Below, piece by piece: positions 24,044-31,818 of a DNA stretch of 39,347 nt. The translations under genes were made by a program, and so were the position numbers. The notes beneath the pieces were generated by a model. The model was not told the origin of the DNA. It made no database searches and worked only from the letters and a program-made list of their open reading frames with translations. The stretch is from the NCBI RefSeq assembly GCF_019247635.1, contig NZ_JAFBAR010000112.1, positions 1 through 39,347 on the forward strand, in the 5' to 3' direction. Origin of the DNA: Mycobacterium sp. (GTDB taxonomy: Bacteria; Actinomycetota; Actinomycetes; Mycobacteriales; Mycobacteriaceae). Numbering within the stretch: the stretch's first letter is position 1; the number at the start of each line of letters is the position of its first letter.

Positions 24044-25560
24044 GGCGTCCCCGCCTTCATCGGAAAGTGCGTGCGCGACCGGGTGGCGATGCCGGTGATG
24101 CGATCTGCGGCCAGCCGGCCTGAGATGAGTGCGGTTGGCACGCCGACACCCGGCACCGTCGAGGATCCGGCCAGCACCGCGTTCTGCAGACCGCGCACCA
24201 TATTGGCGGGCCTGAAAGGTCCTGTCTGGGCGAAGGTGTGCGACAGTGCGAACGGGCTACCCGCGGCCATTCCCTTCTGCGCCCAGTCGGCGGGCGTGAC
24301 AACATCCAGGATGTCCGCGTCGTCGCGCAGGCCCGGCAGTAGCCGCTTTTCTACCGTGGTGATCAGGTTGTCGGCGTAGGGAGCCTTGATGCAGGTCCAA
24401 TCGAGGTTGCCGCGAGTGAGATTGGGTGCCGGCGCCAGGACGTAAAGCAGGTCGCGCCGAGTGGGAGCCAAGGTTGGGTCACTAGCGGTCGGGCGGGTAA
24501 CCAACAGCGACGGATCCCGCATGAGTTGTCCGTCGCGGATGATGTCGGTGAACGTCTCCTCCCAGGCTCCGCCGAAAAGAATGTTGTGATGCGCTGTCGT
24601 AGGCGGCAGGCTGCGACACCCGACGTGGACGACGACCGCGGACGGTGAGGACCGCAGCGCGAGCAGGCGACGTGGCTTCCGGCCCAGGAGTCGGTATGTC
24701 TGGGGCAGCTCGGTCGTGAGTATCACCGCATCGCAACAGATTTGCTCATCGTGATCGGTGCGGACAGCGGTGACGCGGTCGCCACTGCGTTCAAGCTCGG
24801 TGACTGTCCGGCCGTACAGGAACCGGACACCCGCGCGGGTGGCGGCGGCAGCCAGCGCGTCGGGCAGTGCGCGGACACCGCCGCGTGGGAAGAAAACCCC
24901 GGATACCGTGTCCATGTAGGCGATTACGGCGTAGGCCGCCAGGGCGTTCTGCGGCGCCACACCGGCATACAACGACTGGAAAGTGAAGACCCGTCTCAAT
25001 CGCGCGTCAGTGATGTGCCGCCGCACCATGCGGTCCCAGTTGCGGAACGCGCCGAGGGCAGCTATCCGGGCCAGCTGCGGAGTGAGCAGCGCAAGTGGAG
25101 AATCGAAATTAGCGGCAATGAAGCTGTCGAATTCGATGCGGTACAAGCGGTTTAGCCACTCGCGCAAGGACCGGTAACCCGCGGCCTGTTCCGGATCCGC
25201 GAAATCTTCGACGGCGGCTGCCATCCGATTCACATCGCTATGCACATCTAACGACGTGCCGTCGGCAAACACTGCGTGGTACGCCGGTTCCAGCGGCAGC
25301 AGTTCTACTCTGCTGGACAGTGTTTCGCCGACCGCGGCGAATGCCTCGTCAATGATGTCCGGCATGGTCAGCACGGTCGGGCCGGTGTCGAGCCGGTAGC
25401 CATCGATGTCGGCTCTGCCCGCTCGTCCGCCGGGCCACGACTCACGCTCGACCACTGTGACCTCACGGCCACGACCCGCGAGGTGCAACGCCGCCGCCAG
25501 GCCCGCCAGACCCGCACCTACCACCAATACATGGTTGCTGTGCCCGCCTACGGTCCGCAT
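24040..25560 (-). CDS. crtI: Phytoene desaturase
   Basis: 506 residues. The FAD-binding start is HVLVVGAGLAGLAAALHLAG with VVERESWPGGRAGR; the bacterial-type phytoene dehydrogenase C-terminal signature is NAVLAGSSTVPGVGVPTALI followed by SGRLAAD. It should carry out stepwise desaturation of phytoene to lycopene. The start at 25560 (MRTVGGHSNH) was chosen because GAAGGCAG precedes it and it leaves 25 bases after the crtE stop; an ORF start at 25641 would run into crtE. Neighbours crtE and crtB give the usual E-I-B order. Confidence 0.93.
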   Translation of the reverse strand: MRTVGGHSNHVLVVGAGLAGLAAALHLAGRGREVTVVERESWPGGRAGRADIDGYRLDTGPTVLTMPDIIDEAFAAVGETLSSRVELLPLEPAYHAVFADGTSLDVHSDVNRMAAAVEDFADPEQAAGYRSLREWLNRLYRIEFDSFIAANFDSPLALLTPQLARIAALGAFRNWDRMVRRHITDARLRRVFTFQSLYAGVAPQNALAAYAVIAYMDTVSGVFFPRGGVRALPDALAAAATRAGVRFLYGRTVTELERSGDRVTAVRTDHDEQICCDAVILTTELPQTYRLLGRKPRRLLALRSSPSAVVVHVGCRSLPPTTAHHNILFGGAWEETFTDIIRDGQLMRDPSLLVTRPTASDPTLAPTRRDLLYVLAPAPNLTRGNLDWTCIKAPYADNLITTVEKRLLPGLRDDADILDVVTPADWAQKGMAAGSPFALSHTFAQTGPFRPANMVRGLQNAVLAGSSTVPGVGVPTALISGRLAADRITGIATRSRTHFPMKAGTP

Positions 25561-25585
25561 AGTTCTGCCTTCGAGTAAACGTTTC

Positions 25586-26722
25586 TCATCCGGCCCGGTC
25601 TGTACACACGCCCGCCATGTTGTCCAGCGCTTCGCGAACAAAACCGTCGATCGTCATGTCAGCCAATGCCTTTCGGGCAGACGTTATTAGTTCGTCGATC
25701 ATCTCTTCGATTTGTTGAACGGCCCCGGACGCCACGATCAACGTTCGCCACCGTTCCAGTGCGTCTTCATCGAGGTCGTGTCTGCTCATCAGCTCGGTGA
25801 GTTCGTGCCTGTTCGCCGTCTCGGCCATCCGGTGGGCGATCAGGACTAGGCTGGTTGCCTTGCGTTCGAGCAGGTCTCCGCTGCTGGGCTTGCCGGTGAC
25901 CGCCGGCGACCCAAACACACCCAAGATGTCGTCCCGAAGTTGAAATGCCTCGCCAACCGCTGCCCCGTACCGACCGATGTGAAACAACGTGCTCTCGTCG
26001 CAGCCCGCCATCGCCGCGCCGATTTCCAGAGGACGACGAACGGTGTAGTTGCCGGACTTGCGCCGCGCCACGTCGAGGACCGCGTCCAGCGGTGGTAAAT
26101 CGCGGACATCGCTTGCCAGATCGGCAAATTGACCCACCGCCAGCTCGGCGCGCATGGCGTCATAGCGCGGCCACGCCCGCCGCAGGCATTGAGACTCAAC
26201 GCCGCTCTCGCGCAACATCTGCTCAGCCCAGATCAGACACAGATCACCGAGCAGGATGGCAGCCGAGGCACCAAAGTGCTCCGCCGAGCCGGACAAGTTA
26301 CGGGCGCGGTGCCACTGAGCTAGTTGAACGTGGACTGCGGGCCTGCCACGGCGTTCTGTCGAATCATCCATGACGTCGTCCTGCAGCAGCGCGAAGACGT
26401 GTAACAACTCCAAGCTGGCGGCGGCACGCAGGGCGGCGTCGCAGGGCTCTGCGCCGCAGAGCCACCCCAAGTACATGAATGTCGAACGCAAGCATTTCCC
26501 GCCGGAGGCGAACTCGTGCAGGATCTCGCCGGCCGGCTCGATCACTGCGCCGTCGCGTTCAGTTGCTCGGCGCGCACCGACAAAGGCCGCCACGTTGCTC
26601 AGCGTCGTTTGCCGCACTGTGGCCCGCCAATTGTCGAATCGTTGCGTGCTCGCCCATCGCGCAGGACGGGGAAGCGGCGTTTCAACAGCTTGCGCCAACG
26701 ACAACGCTCGTATCTCGCCCAC
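25586..26722 (-). CDS. crtE: Geranylgeranyl diphosphate synthase
   Basis: 378 residues if started at the GTG at 26722, which has a strong GGGGAGG ribosome binding site 6 nt upstream. An ATG at 26779 would add 19 residues but has no such site; it could be used only from a leaderless mRNA, since a TAATAT lies just before it. The first Asp-rich motif is LLQDDVMDDSTERRGRP (DDxxD) and the second is FQLRDDILGVFG (DDILG), as in actinobacterial polyprenyl synthases. GGKCLRSTFMYLG is the usual GGKR-like segment. It supplies GGPP to CrtB and is the first gene of the minus-strand crt operon. Confidence 0.9.
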   Translation of the reverse strand: MGEIRALSLAQAVETPLPRPARWASTQRFDNWRATVRQTTLSNVAAFVGARRATERDGAVIEPAGEILHEFASGGKCLRSTFMYLGWLCGAEPCDAALRAAASLELLHVFALLQDDVMDDSTERRGRPAVHVQLAQWHRARNLSGSAEHFGASAAILLGDLCLIWAEQMLRESGVESQCLRRAWPRYDAMRAELAVGQFADLASDVRDLPPLDAVLDVARRKSGNYTVRRPLEIGAAMAGCDESTLFHIGRYGAAVGEAFQLRDDILGVFGSPAVTGKPSSGDLLERKATSLVLIAHRMAETANRHELTELMSRHDLDEDALERWRTLIVASGAVQQIEEMIDELITSARKALADMTIDGFVREALDNMAGVCTDRAG

Positions 26723-26771
26723 GGACGCCCTCCCCTGCTCGATAAGACCGCCGTGCGCTGCCGGCGAAGTA

Positions 26772-26800
26772 TTCAACATCTTAAATATTAATATACTGAA
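26772..26800 (-). promoter_or_regulatory. Promoter/operator region of the crtE operon
   Basis: In the crtE sense strand this reads TTCAG, then ATATTAATAT (a perfect 10-bp palindrome), then TTAAGATG and TTGAA. TTCA and TGAA form outer inverted arms (26797-26800 and 26772-26775). TAATAT at 26790-26785 is a good -10 box. The 10-mer TAATATTTAA is shared, in the same sense, with the idi2 upstream region. No -35 is obvious, which fits an activator or alternative sigma factor. Assignment to the MarR regulator is inference. Confidence 0.45.
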
Positions 26801-26923
26801 GTGTCTCCCGCTTCGCCAGGGGGAGGCCGTGGCGATGGCTCGCCCCAGCGTGCTGACGCGGAGGGCAGCTCGGTCAGCGCGTTCTTCGCCGGCTCTGGAC
26901 GCACAACGGGCCACAATTGCCAG

Positions 26924-27622
26924 ATGGCTCGCCTTGGTGCGTTTCTTTCGCTGCTCGCCGTCCTGGTGCTGGCCGATGCGACCGGCGAGCCCTTGGGGAC
27001 GGCAGCGCCCGTGCCGCCCGTCAGCGACGCGGCCGCCGCGGCCGGCTTCGTCGACGTTCGCAGCGTGGTGTCCGACGCGCTGATCGACCTGCGGTACGCC
27101 ACGACCAACAACTTCACGCACGCACAGCTGTACCCGTCCGACGGCCGGTGCCTCGTGCACGAATCCATGGCGCCGGGCCTCGCGGCGGCCGCCACGGTTC
27201 TGCGCCCTCAGGGACAGTTCCTGGTGTTCTGGGATTGCTACCGGCCACACGACGTCCAGGTCAAAATGTTCACAATCGTCCCGAACCCGGCATGGGTCGC
27301 GCGCCCCGGGCAGTATGCGCACAGCCACGAATCGGGTCGCTCTGTGGACGTGACGTACGCCAGCGCCCAGGAGCAGTGCCCGACTGAGCGTGTGGTGAGC
27401 GGTTTTTGCCTGGCCGACATGGGCACCGATTTCGACGACTTCACGTCGCGGGCAAACGCATTCGCCACCCAGGGCGTCAGCGCCGACGCTCAGGCGAACC
27501 GGGCCCGTCTGCGGAGCGCCATGACGTACGGCGGGCTCACCGTCTACTCCGGGGAGTGGTGGCATTTCGACGGTCCAGGCGCCGCCGTCGACCGCCCGAT
27601 CCTCAATGTCCCCGTCGACTGA
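26924..27622 (+). CDS. Secreted D-Ala-D-Ala dipeptidase (VanX-type, peptidase M15D)
   Basis: 232 residues. The first about 20 residues (MARLGAFLSLLAVLVLADAT) are a signal peptide, so the enzyme acts outside the cytoplasmic membrane. The zinc site is complete: SHESGRSVD gives H135 and D142 with the 7-residue spacing of VanX, and EWWH gives E211 and H214; WDCYRPHD supplies the conserved Arg (R107). The family hydrolyses D-Ala-D-Ala or similar dipeptides from cell-wall turnover. The start at 26924 was chosen for the signal peptide; ORF extension to 26801 lacks it. It is divergent from crtE and not obviously part of the carotenoid pathway. A short stem (27633-27656) follows the gene. Confidence 0.88.
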   Translation: MARLGAFLSLLAVLVLADATGEPLGTAAPVPPVSDAAAAAGFVDVRSVVSDALIDLRYATTNNFTHAQLYPSDGRCLVHESMAPGLAAAATVLRPQGQFLVFWDCYRPHDVQVKMFTIVPNPAWVARPGQYAHSHESGRSVDVTYASAQEQCPTERVVSGFCLADMGTDFDDFTSRANAFATQGVSADAQANRARLRSAMTYGGLTVYSGEWWHFDGPGAAVDRPILNVPVD

Positions 27623-27716
27623 CCGCAGAGGACTCGGCCGCCAACCTGCAGCCGAGGGCCGGCCACCGCCGCCAGCGTCGCGCTTTGCGATGTTTCCCCA
27701 GCTCATCCGCGTGGTA

Positions 27717-27745
27717 TTGGCATTCTCTTTTTTTGCAAGTACGTT
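27717..27745 (+). promoter_or_regulatory. Housekeeping-type promoter for the mutase operon, probably leaderless
   Basis: TTGGCA (27717-27722) and TACGTT (27740-27745) are spaced by 17 nt, close to the sigma-A pattern. The expected start of transcription falls at about 27752-27754, on or next to the ATG at 27754. No ribosome binding site precedes that ATG, so a leaderless transcript, common in mycobacteria, is likely. Confidence 0.5.
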
Positions 27746-27753
27746 ATTCACTG

Positions 27754-29331
27754 ATGGATAATGCAGCCCAGACCTCATCGGGCATCCCGCTTGCCCCGGT
27801 GTACGGTCCGCAAGACGTCACGGCGGAGCCGCCGCCGCCCGGACAGTTTCCGTTCACCCGGGGCAACTTCGCATCCGGCTACCGGGGCAAGCTGTGGACG
27901 TTTCGGCAGTACTCCGGCTTCGGTACCGCCGAGGAATCCAACCGCCGCTACCGCTACCTGCTGGACCAGGGCGGTACGGGCCTGTCGGTGGCGCTTGATC
28001 TGCCCACGCAGTGCGGCTTCGATTCCGACGATCCCGAGGTCGTGGAGGAGGTCGGCCGCGTCGGTGTCGCGGTGGACACGCTGGCCGACGCCGAGATCCT
28101 GTTCGACGGAATCCCGCTGGACCAGATCAGCACCAGCTTCACCATTAACGGCACGGCCGCGATGCTGCTGGCGTTCTACGTCGCCGCCGCCGAACGCAAG
28201 GGCGTGCCGCGGGCCAAGCTCACCGGCACCATTCAAAACGACATCCTCAAGGAGTACGCCTCGCGCGGCACGTGGATCTGGCCGCCGGAGCCGTCGCTGC
28301 GGCTGATCGCTGACACCATCGAGTTCTGCGCGGCCGAGGTTCCGAAGTTCAACGCGATCTCGGTGGCGGGGGCACATTTCCGCGACGCCGGCGCCACCGC
28401 CGTCCAGGAGATGGCCTTCACCCTCGCCGACGGCGTCACCTACTGCGACACCGTCGTGGAACGCGGCCGGATGACGATCGACGAGTTCGCCCCGCAGATC
28501 TCGTTCTTCTTCTATACGCATGGTGACTTCTTCGAGGAGATCGCCAAATACCGTGCGGGACGGCGGCGTTGGGCGACGCTGGTGCGGGAACGCTACGGTG
28601 CCAAGACCGACAAGGCGTCGATGTTCCGCTTCGGGTGCGTGTGCGGTGGCGCGTCGCTGTATGCCCCCCAGGCGCAAAATAACCTGGTCCGGGTGGCCTA
28701 CGAGGCGATGGCCGCGGTGCTGGGCGGTGTGCAGTCGATGTTCACCGCCGCGTGGGACGAGCCGTTCGCACTCCCCACTGAGGAGTCCACCACGCTGGCG
28801 CTGCGTACCCAGCAGATCCTGGCCCACGAAAGCGGTGTCGCACGCGTTGCCGACCCGCTCGGCGGCTCCTACTTCGTCGAGGCCCTCACCGACGCCACGG
28901 AGGCCCGCATCGTCGAAATCATGGACGATCTCGAGCGCCACGGCGGTATGGTCAGCGCCATCGAGGATGGATATCTGCAGGGCCTGATCGCCGACGAGGC
29001 CTTCCGCATCCATCAGGACATCGAAGCCGGCACCCGACCGGTGGTCGGGGTTAACCGGTTCGTCTCCGAGGAGCCCGAGCCGGACATCGTCACCTACGAA
29101 CTCGACGCCGAGGGACGCGACATGCAGCTTAAGCGGCTCTCGCAGATCAGGGCTGAAAGGGACAGCGGTGCAGTGCAATCCAGCCTTGCCGCGCTGGCGC
29201 GTGCCGCCGAGGGGACCGACAATCTCATGCACAAGCTAATCGACTGTGCCAACGTCTACTGCACGGTCGGCGAGATGGTCTCCACGCTCAAAGCAGTGTG
29301 GGGCGAATTCCAGCAACCGGTGGTGTTCTAG
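27754..29331 (+). CDS. B12-dependent acyl-CoA mutase, large (substrate-binding) subunit, unusual active site
   Basis: 525 residues of the methylmalonyl-CoA mutase catalytic barrel without the C-terminal B12 domain, which is encoded by the next gene as in the HcmA/HcmB arrangement. FRQYSGFGTAEESN, SVALDLPTQCGFDSD and GTIQNDILKEY are family blocks. Aligned by eye to Propionibacterium MCM, Y53 (Tyr89), S78 (Ser114), R171 (Arg207) and H208 (His244) are kept. Tyr243 is A207 (SVAGAHF), Arg283 is Q248 (FAPQIS), and the RTHSQTSG loop is RFGCVCGG, losing His328 and Gln330. Retained Tyr89/Arg207 argue against a hydroxyisobutyryl- or isobutyryl-CoA mutase; the changes argue against plain methylmalonyl-CoA. 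The substrate is open. TAG abuts the ATG of the B12 subunit. Confidence 0.88.
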   Translation: MDNAAQTSSGIPLAPVYGPQDVTAEPPPPGQFPFTRGNFASGYRGKLWTFRQYSGFGTAEESNRRYRYLLDQGGTGLSVALDLPTQCGFDSDDPEVVEEVGRVGVAVDTLADAEILFDGIPLDQISTSFTINGTAAMLLAFYVAAAERKGVPRAKLTGTIQNDILKEYASRGTWIWPPEPSLRLIADTIEFCAAEVPKFNAISVAGAHFRDAGATAVQEMAFTLADGVTYCDTVVERGRMTIDEFAPQISFFFYTHGDFFEEIAKYRAGRRRWATLVRERYGAKTDKASMFRFGCVCGGASLYAPQAQNNLVRVAYEAMAAVLGGVQSMFTAAWDEPFALPTEESTTLALRTQQILAHESGVARVADPLGGSYFVEALTDATEARIVEIMDDLERHGGMVSAIEDGYLQGLIADEAFRIHQDIEAGTRPVVGVNRFVSEEPEPDIVTYELDAEGRDMQLKRLSQIRAERDSGAVQSSLAALARAAEGTDNLMHKLIDCANVYCTVGEMVSTLKAVWGEFQQPVVF

Positions 29332-29766
29332 ATGGCCGTCCGGATCCTGGTCGCCAAACCCGGCCTCGACGGCCATGATCGCGGCGCCAAGATCGTTGCA
29401 CGCACCCTGCGAGACGCGGGCTTCGAGGTCGTCTACACCGGCATCCGGCAGCGCATCGAGGACATCGCCTCGATCGCAGTGCAGGAGGACGTCGCCGTGG
29501 TGGGGCTGAGCATCCTGTCCGGCGCGCATTTGGCACTCACCAAGCGGACCATCGACGCGCTGCGGGCCGCCGATGCCGCCGACATCGCCGTGGTCGTCGG
29601 CGGAACGATTCCCCACGCCGACGTTCCCAAGCTGCTATCCGCCGGTGCCGCAGCCGTTTTCCCCACCGGAACGCCGCTCGACACTCTGGTACGCGACATC
29701 CGTGCGTTGACCGGCGGCCCCGAACCCGCTTTGAAGGGAACCGAGGAACAGTGCGCATCGGAGTGA
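29332..29766 (+). CDS. Cobalamin-binding small subunit of the acyl-CoA mutase
   Basis: 144 residues of a B12-binding Rossmann domain. GLDGHDRGAK contains the DxHxxG motif whose His ligates cobalt. GLSILSGAH (the SxL loop) and VVVGGTIPHADVPKL (the GG motif) complete the dimethylbenzimidazole-tail site. The start directly follows the large-subunit stop, ensuring equal expression. The length matches stand-alone small subunits of two-component mutases and is much shorter than the fused C-terminal part of MutB. The C-terminus (EPALKGTEEQCASE) is out-of-domain and overlaps the start of the LLM gene. Confidence 0.92.
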   Translation: MAVRILVAKPGLDGHDRGAKIVARTLRDAGFEVVYTGIRQRIEDIASIAVQEDVAVVGLSILSGAHLALTKRTIDALRAADAADIAVVVGGTIPHADVPKLLSAGAAAVFPTGTPLDTLVRDIRALTGGPEPALKGTEEQCASE

Positions 29767-30707
29767 TGATCGGACCCGAGCGCGGCGACACCGCGCGCAA
29801 GGTCATCCGGATGCTGGCCGATATCGACTGGGCCGAGACGGCCGGCCTGGACAGCGCTTGGATCCCGCAGATCCCCAACGACTTCGACGCACTCGTGGCG
29901 GTCGCCCTGATGGGGACCCGCAGCAGCCGTATCGAATTGGGCACTGCCGTCGTGCCGCTGCAAGCGCAGCATCCGATTGCGTTGGCCCGGCAGGCTTTGT
30001 CGGCACAGGCTGCCACCAACGGTCGGTTGGTGTTGGGCGTGGGACCGTCACACCACTGGATCGTCAAGGACATGCTCGGAATCCCCTACGAGCGGCCCGC
30101 CGCCTACACCCGGCACTACCTCGACGTGCTGCACGCCGCCTTCGCCAACCCCGGCCCCGTCGACGTGGAGAACGACACGTTTCACGTGCACAACCCGCTC
30201 GACCTGGCCCCGGTCGCGCCGCTGCCGGTGCTGGTGGCTGCGCTCGGACCGGTGATGCTCACCATTGCCGGTGAGCGAGCCGACGGCACCGTGCTGTGGA
30301 TGGCCGACGAGCGCGCCGTCGGCGAGCACGTCGTCCCGCGGATTACCAAGGCCGCCGATAACGCCGGGCGGCCGGCGCCGCGCATCGTCGCTGGCATCCC
30401 CGTCTGTCTGTGCGCGGCAAACGAAGTCGACTCGGCACGCGAGCGGGCCAACCGGATCCTGGGCGAGGCCGAGGTCTCGCCGAACTACCAACGGCTGCTG
30501 GGATACGGGGACGCCAAAGACGTCGGCGATATCTGTGCGGCCGGCGACCCGGAGCAGATTCTGTCGCGATTCCGCTCTTTCGCCGACGCCGGCGTCACGG
30601 ATCTGTCGGTGCGCTTGCTCCCGATCGGTGACAACCGCGACGAACTCGTCGCCTCCAAGCGCCGCACCCGGGAGATGATCGCCGCGCTCGCAACGGAACT
30701 GCGGTGA
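29751..30707 (+). CDS. LLM-class F420-type oxidoreductase of module B
   Basis: 318 residues from a GTG at 29751 with GAGG 4 nt upstream, overlapping the B12-subunit gene by 16 nt. Luciferase-like blocks: MLADIDWAETAGLDSAWIPQ, IELGTAVVPLQAQHPIALAR, GRLVLGVGPSHHWIV, and VLVAALGPVMLTIAGERADG. The block order matches the LLM protein at 3158-4090, its paralogue. These enzymes oxidise or reduce alcohols, ketones or enoyl groups, many with F420. Co-transcription with the mutase places it in the same pathway, possibly oxidising or reducing the mutase substrate or product. Confidence 0.87.
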   Translation: MRIGVMIGPERGDTARKVIRMLADIDWAETAGLDSAWIPQIPNDFDALVAVALMGTRSSRIELGTAVVPLQAQHPIALARQALSAQAATNGRLVLGVGPSHHWIVKDMLGIPYERPAAYTRHYLDVLHAAFANPGPVDVENDTFHVHNPLDLAPVAPLPVLVAALGPVMLTIAGERADGTVLWMADERAVGEHVVPRITKAADNAGRPAPRIVAGIPVCLCAANEVDSARERANRILGEAEVSPNYQRLLGYGDAKDVGDICAAGDPEQILSRFRSFADAGVTDLSVRLLPIGDNRDELVASKRRTREMIAALATELR

Positions 30708-31756
30708 CGTCCGCCGGACCGCTGGCGGGAATACGCATCCTCGAGGTCGGCACCATGCTGGCCGGGCCGTACGCCACCATGTTGCTTGCCGACCTCGGCG
30801 CCGAGGTCACCAAGATAGAGCCGCGCGGCGGCGAGATCTCGCGCGGAGTCGGTGATAGCTACTTCGCCAGCCTCAACCGTAACAAATCCAGCGTTTGTCT
30901 CGACTTGAATTCCGAAGCGGGACAACGATCTCTGGGTGAAATGGTGTCGAACTCTCACGCACTGCTGGTAAACCTGAAACCGTCGGCCATCCGCCGTCTT
31001 GGCCTCACCTATGCGGCGTTGCGCGGCTGGAACGCGAAGATCGTCTGCGTGGCGATCACCGGTTTTGGCCTGCACGGCGGCGACGATCCGGCTTTCGACT
31101 ACGTAGTCCAGGCGGGTTTCGGCATCGCCGCATTAACGGGTGACCCGGCGGGACCTCCTACGCTGCCCGGCTATTCGTCGGCCGACAACTCCACGGGAAT
31201 GTGCGCGGCGCTGGGACTGTTGGCCAAGATCATCTCCGGCACCGGCGGGCAGGTGGACGTGTCGTTGCGCGACGTGATGCTGTCCCAGCTCAACTACCAC
31301 GCCTCTGCCTATCTCAACAACGGAGTCGAGCCGGTACGACGACCGAACGGCGCGCACTCGTATTATGTTCCGGCACAACTGTTTCCAACCGCAGACGGCT
31401 ATCTCGCGCTGTTCATCACCCATGACGGCTTCTGGAAATCCTTCGCAGCCGCAGCGCGTATCGGGGGATTCGAAACCATGGCCGAACGGGTGGCGCGTCG
31501 CGACGAGGTGCTCGACGTCGTCACCGCGGCGCTGGCGACCGACACCGCCGCCGGCTGGGAAGGCCGGCTGCGTCCGTTGGGGGTGCCCGCGGCGGCCGTG
31601 CGGACGCTGCCGGAGGCGCTGAGGGCCACCCCCGAAGTGGTTGTGTCGGCTGGTGACTACCGCTTGGTGGGCAGCCCGATACACGTGTCCGGTTATCAAC
31701 CTGACTATCGGCCGCCGCCGAAGCTGCCCGAACAGTGTGACACCGCTCCGACGTGA
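30704..31756 (+). CDS. CaiB/BaiF family III CoA-transferase (single domain)
   Basis: 350 residues from a GTG at 30704 that overlaps the TGA of the LLM gene. The start GIRILEVGTMLAGPYATMLL with ADLGAEVTKIEP is the family N-terminus. The catalytic Asp is probably D161 in YSSADNSTG, followed by GLLAKIISGTGGQVDVSL. At 350 residues it is slightly shorter than typical family III proteins (about 400), and it is single-domain in contrast to the 787-residue version in module A. It should transfer CoA to the acid that enters the mutase pathway or recycle CoA from a product. Confidence 0.87.
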   Translation: MTSAGPLAGIRILEVGTMLAGPYATMLLADLGAEVTKIEPRGGEISRGVGDSYFASLNRNKSSVCLDLNSEAGQRSLGEMVSNSHALLVNLKPSAIRRLGLTYAALRGWNAKIVCVAITGFGLHGGDDPAFDYVVQAGFGIAALTGDPAGPPTLPGYSSADNSTGMCAALGLLAKIISGTGGQVDVSLRDVMLSQLNYHASAYLNNGVEPVRRPNGAHSYYVPAQLFPTADGYLALFITHDGFWKSFAAAARIGGFETMAERVARRDEVLDVVTAALATDTAAGWEGRLRPLGVPAAAVRTLPEALRATPEVVVSAGDYRLVGSPIHVSGYQPDYRPPPKLPEQCDTAPT

Positions 31757-31781
31757 CACTGCAGTCGCGCTCGAGCCTCAG

Positions 31782-31799
31782 CGTGACTGCGGCGTCACG
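31782..31799. terminator. Short stem-loop between convergent genes
   Basis: CGTGAC at 31782-31787 pairs with GTCACG at 31794-31799 over a 6-nt loop, in the 62-bp gap between the CaiB stop and the convergent barrel gene. There is no T-tract. It is a possible bidirectional terminator; the stem is short. Confidence 0.3.
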
Positions 31800-31818
31800 G
31801 TCGACGGGAGCTGCGCGG

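Noticed and set aside
27775..29232. 485-codon minus-strand ORF opposite the mutase large subunit
   Set aside because: Antisense shadow; the plus strand encodes conserved mutase blocks along its whole length and has its own promoter.
29332..29766. B12 riboswitch near the mutase genes
   Set aside because: There is no leader long enough and no B12-box-like conserved sequence upstream of the mutase; the transcript appears leaderless.
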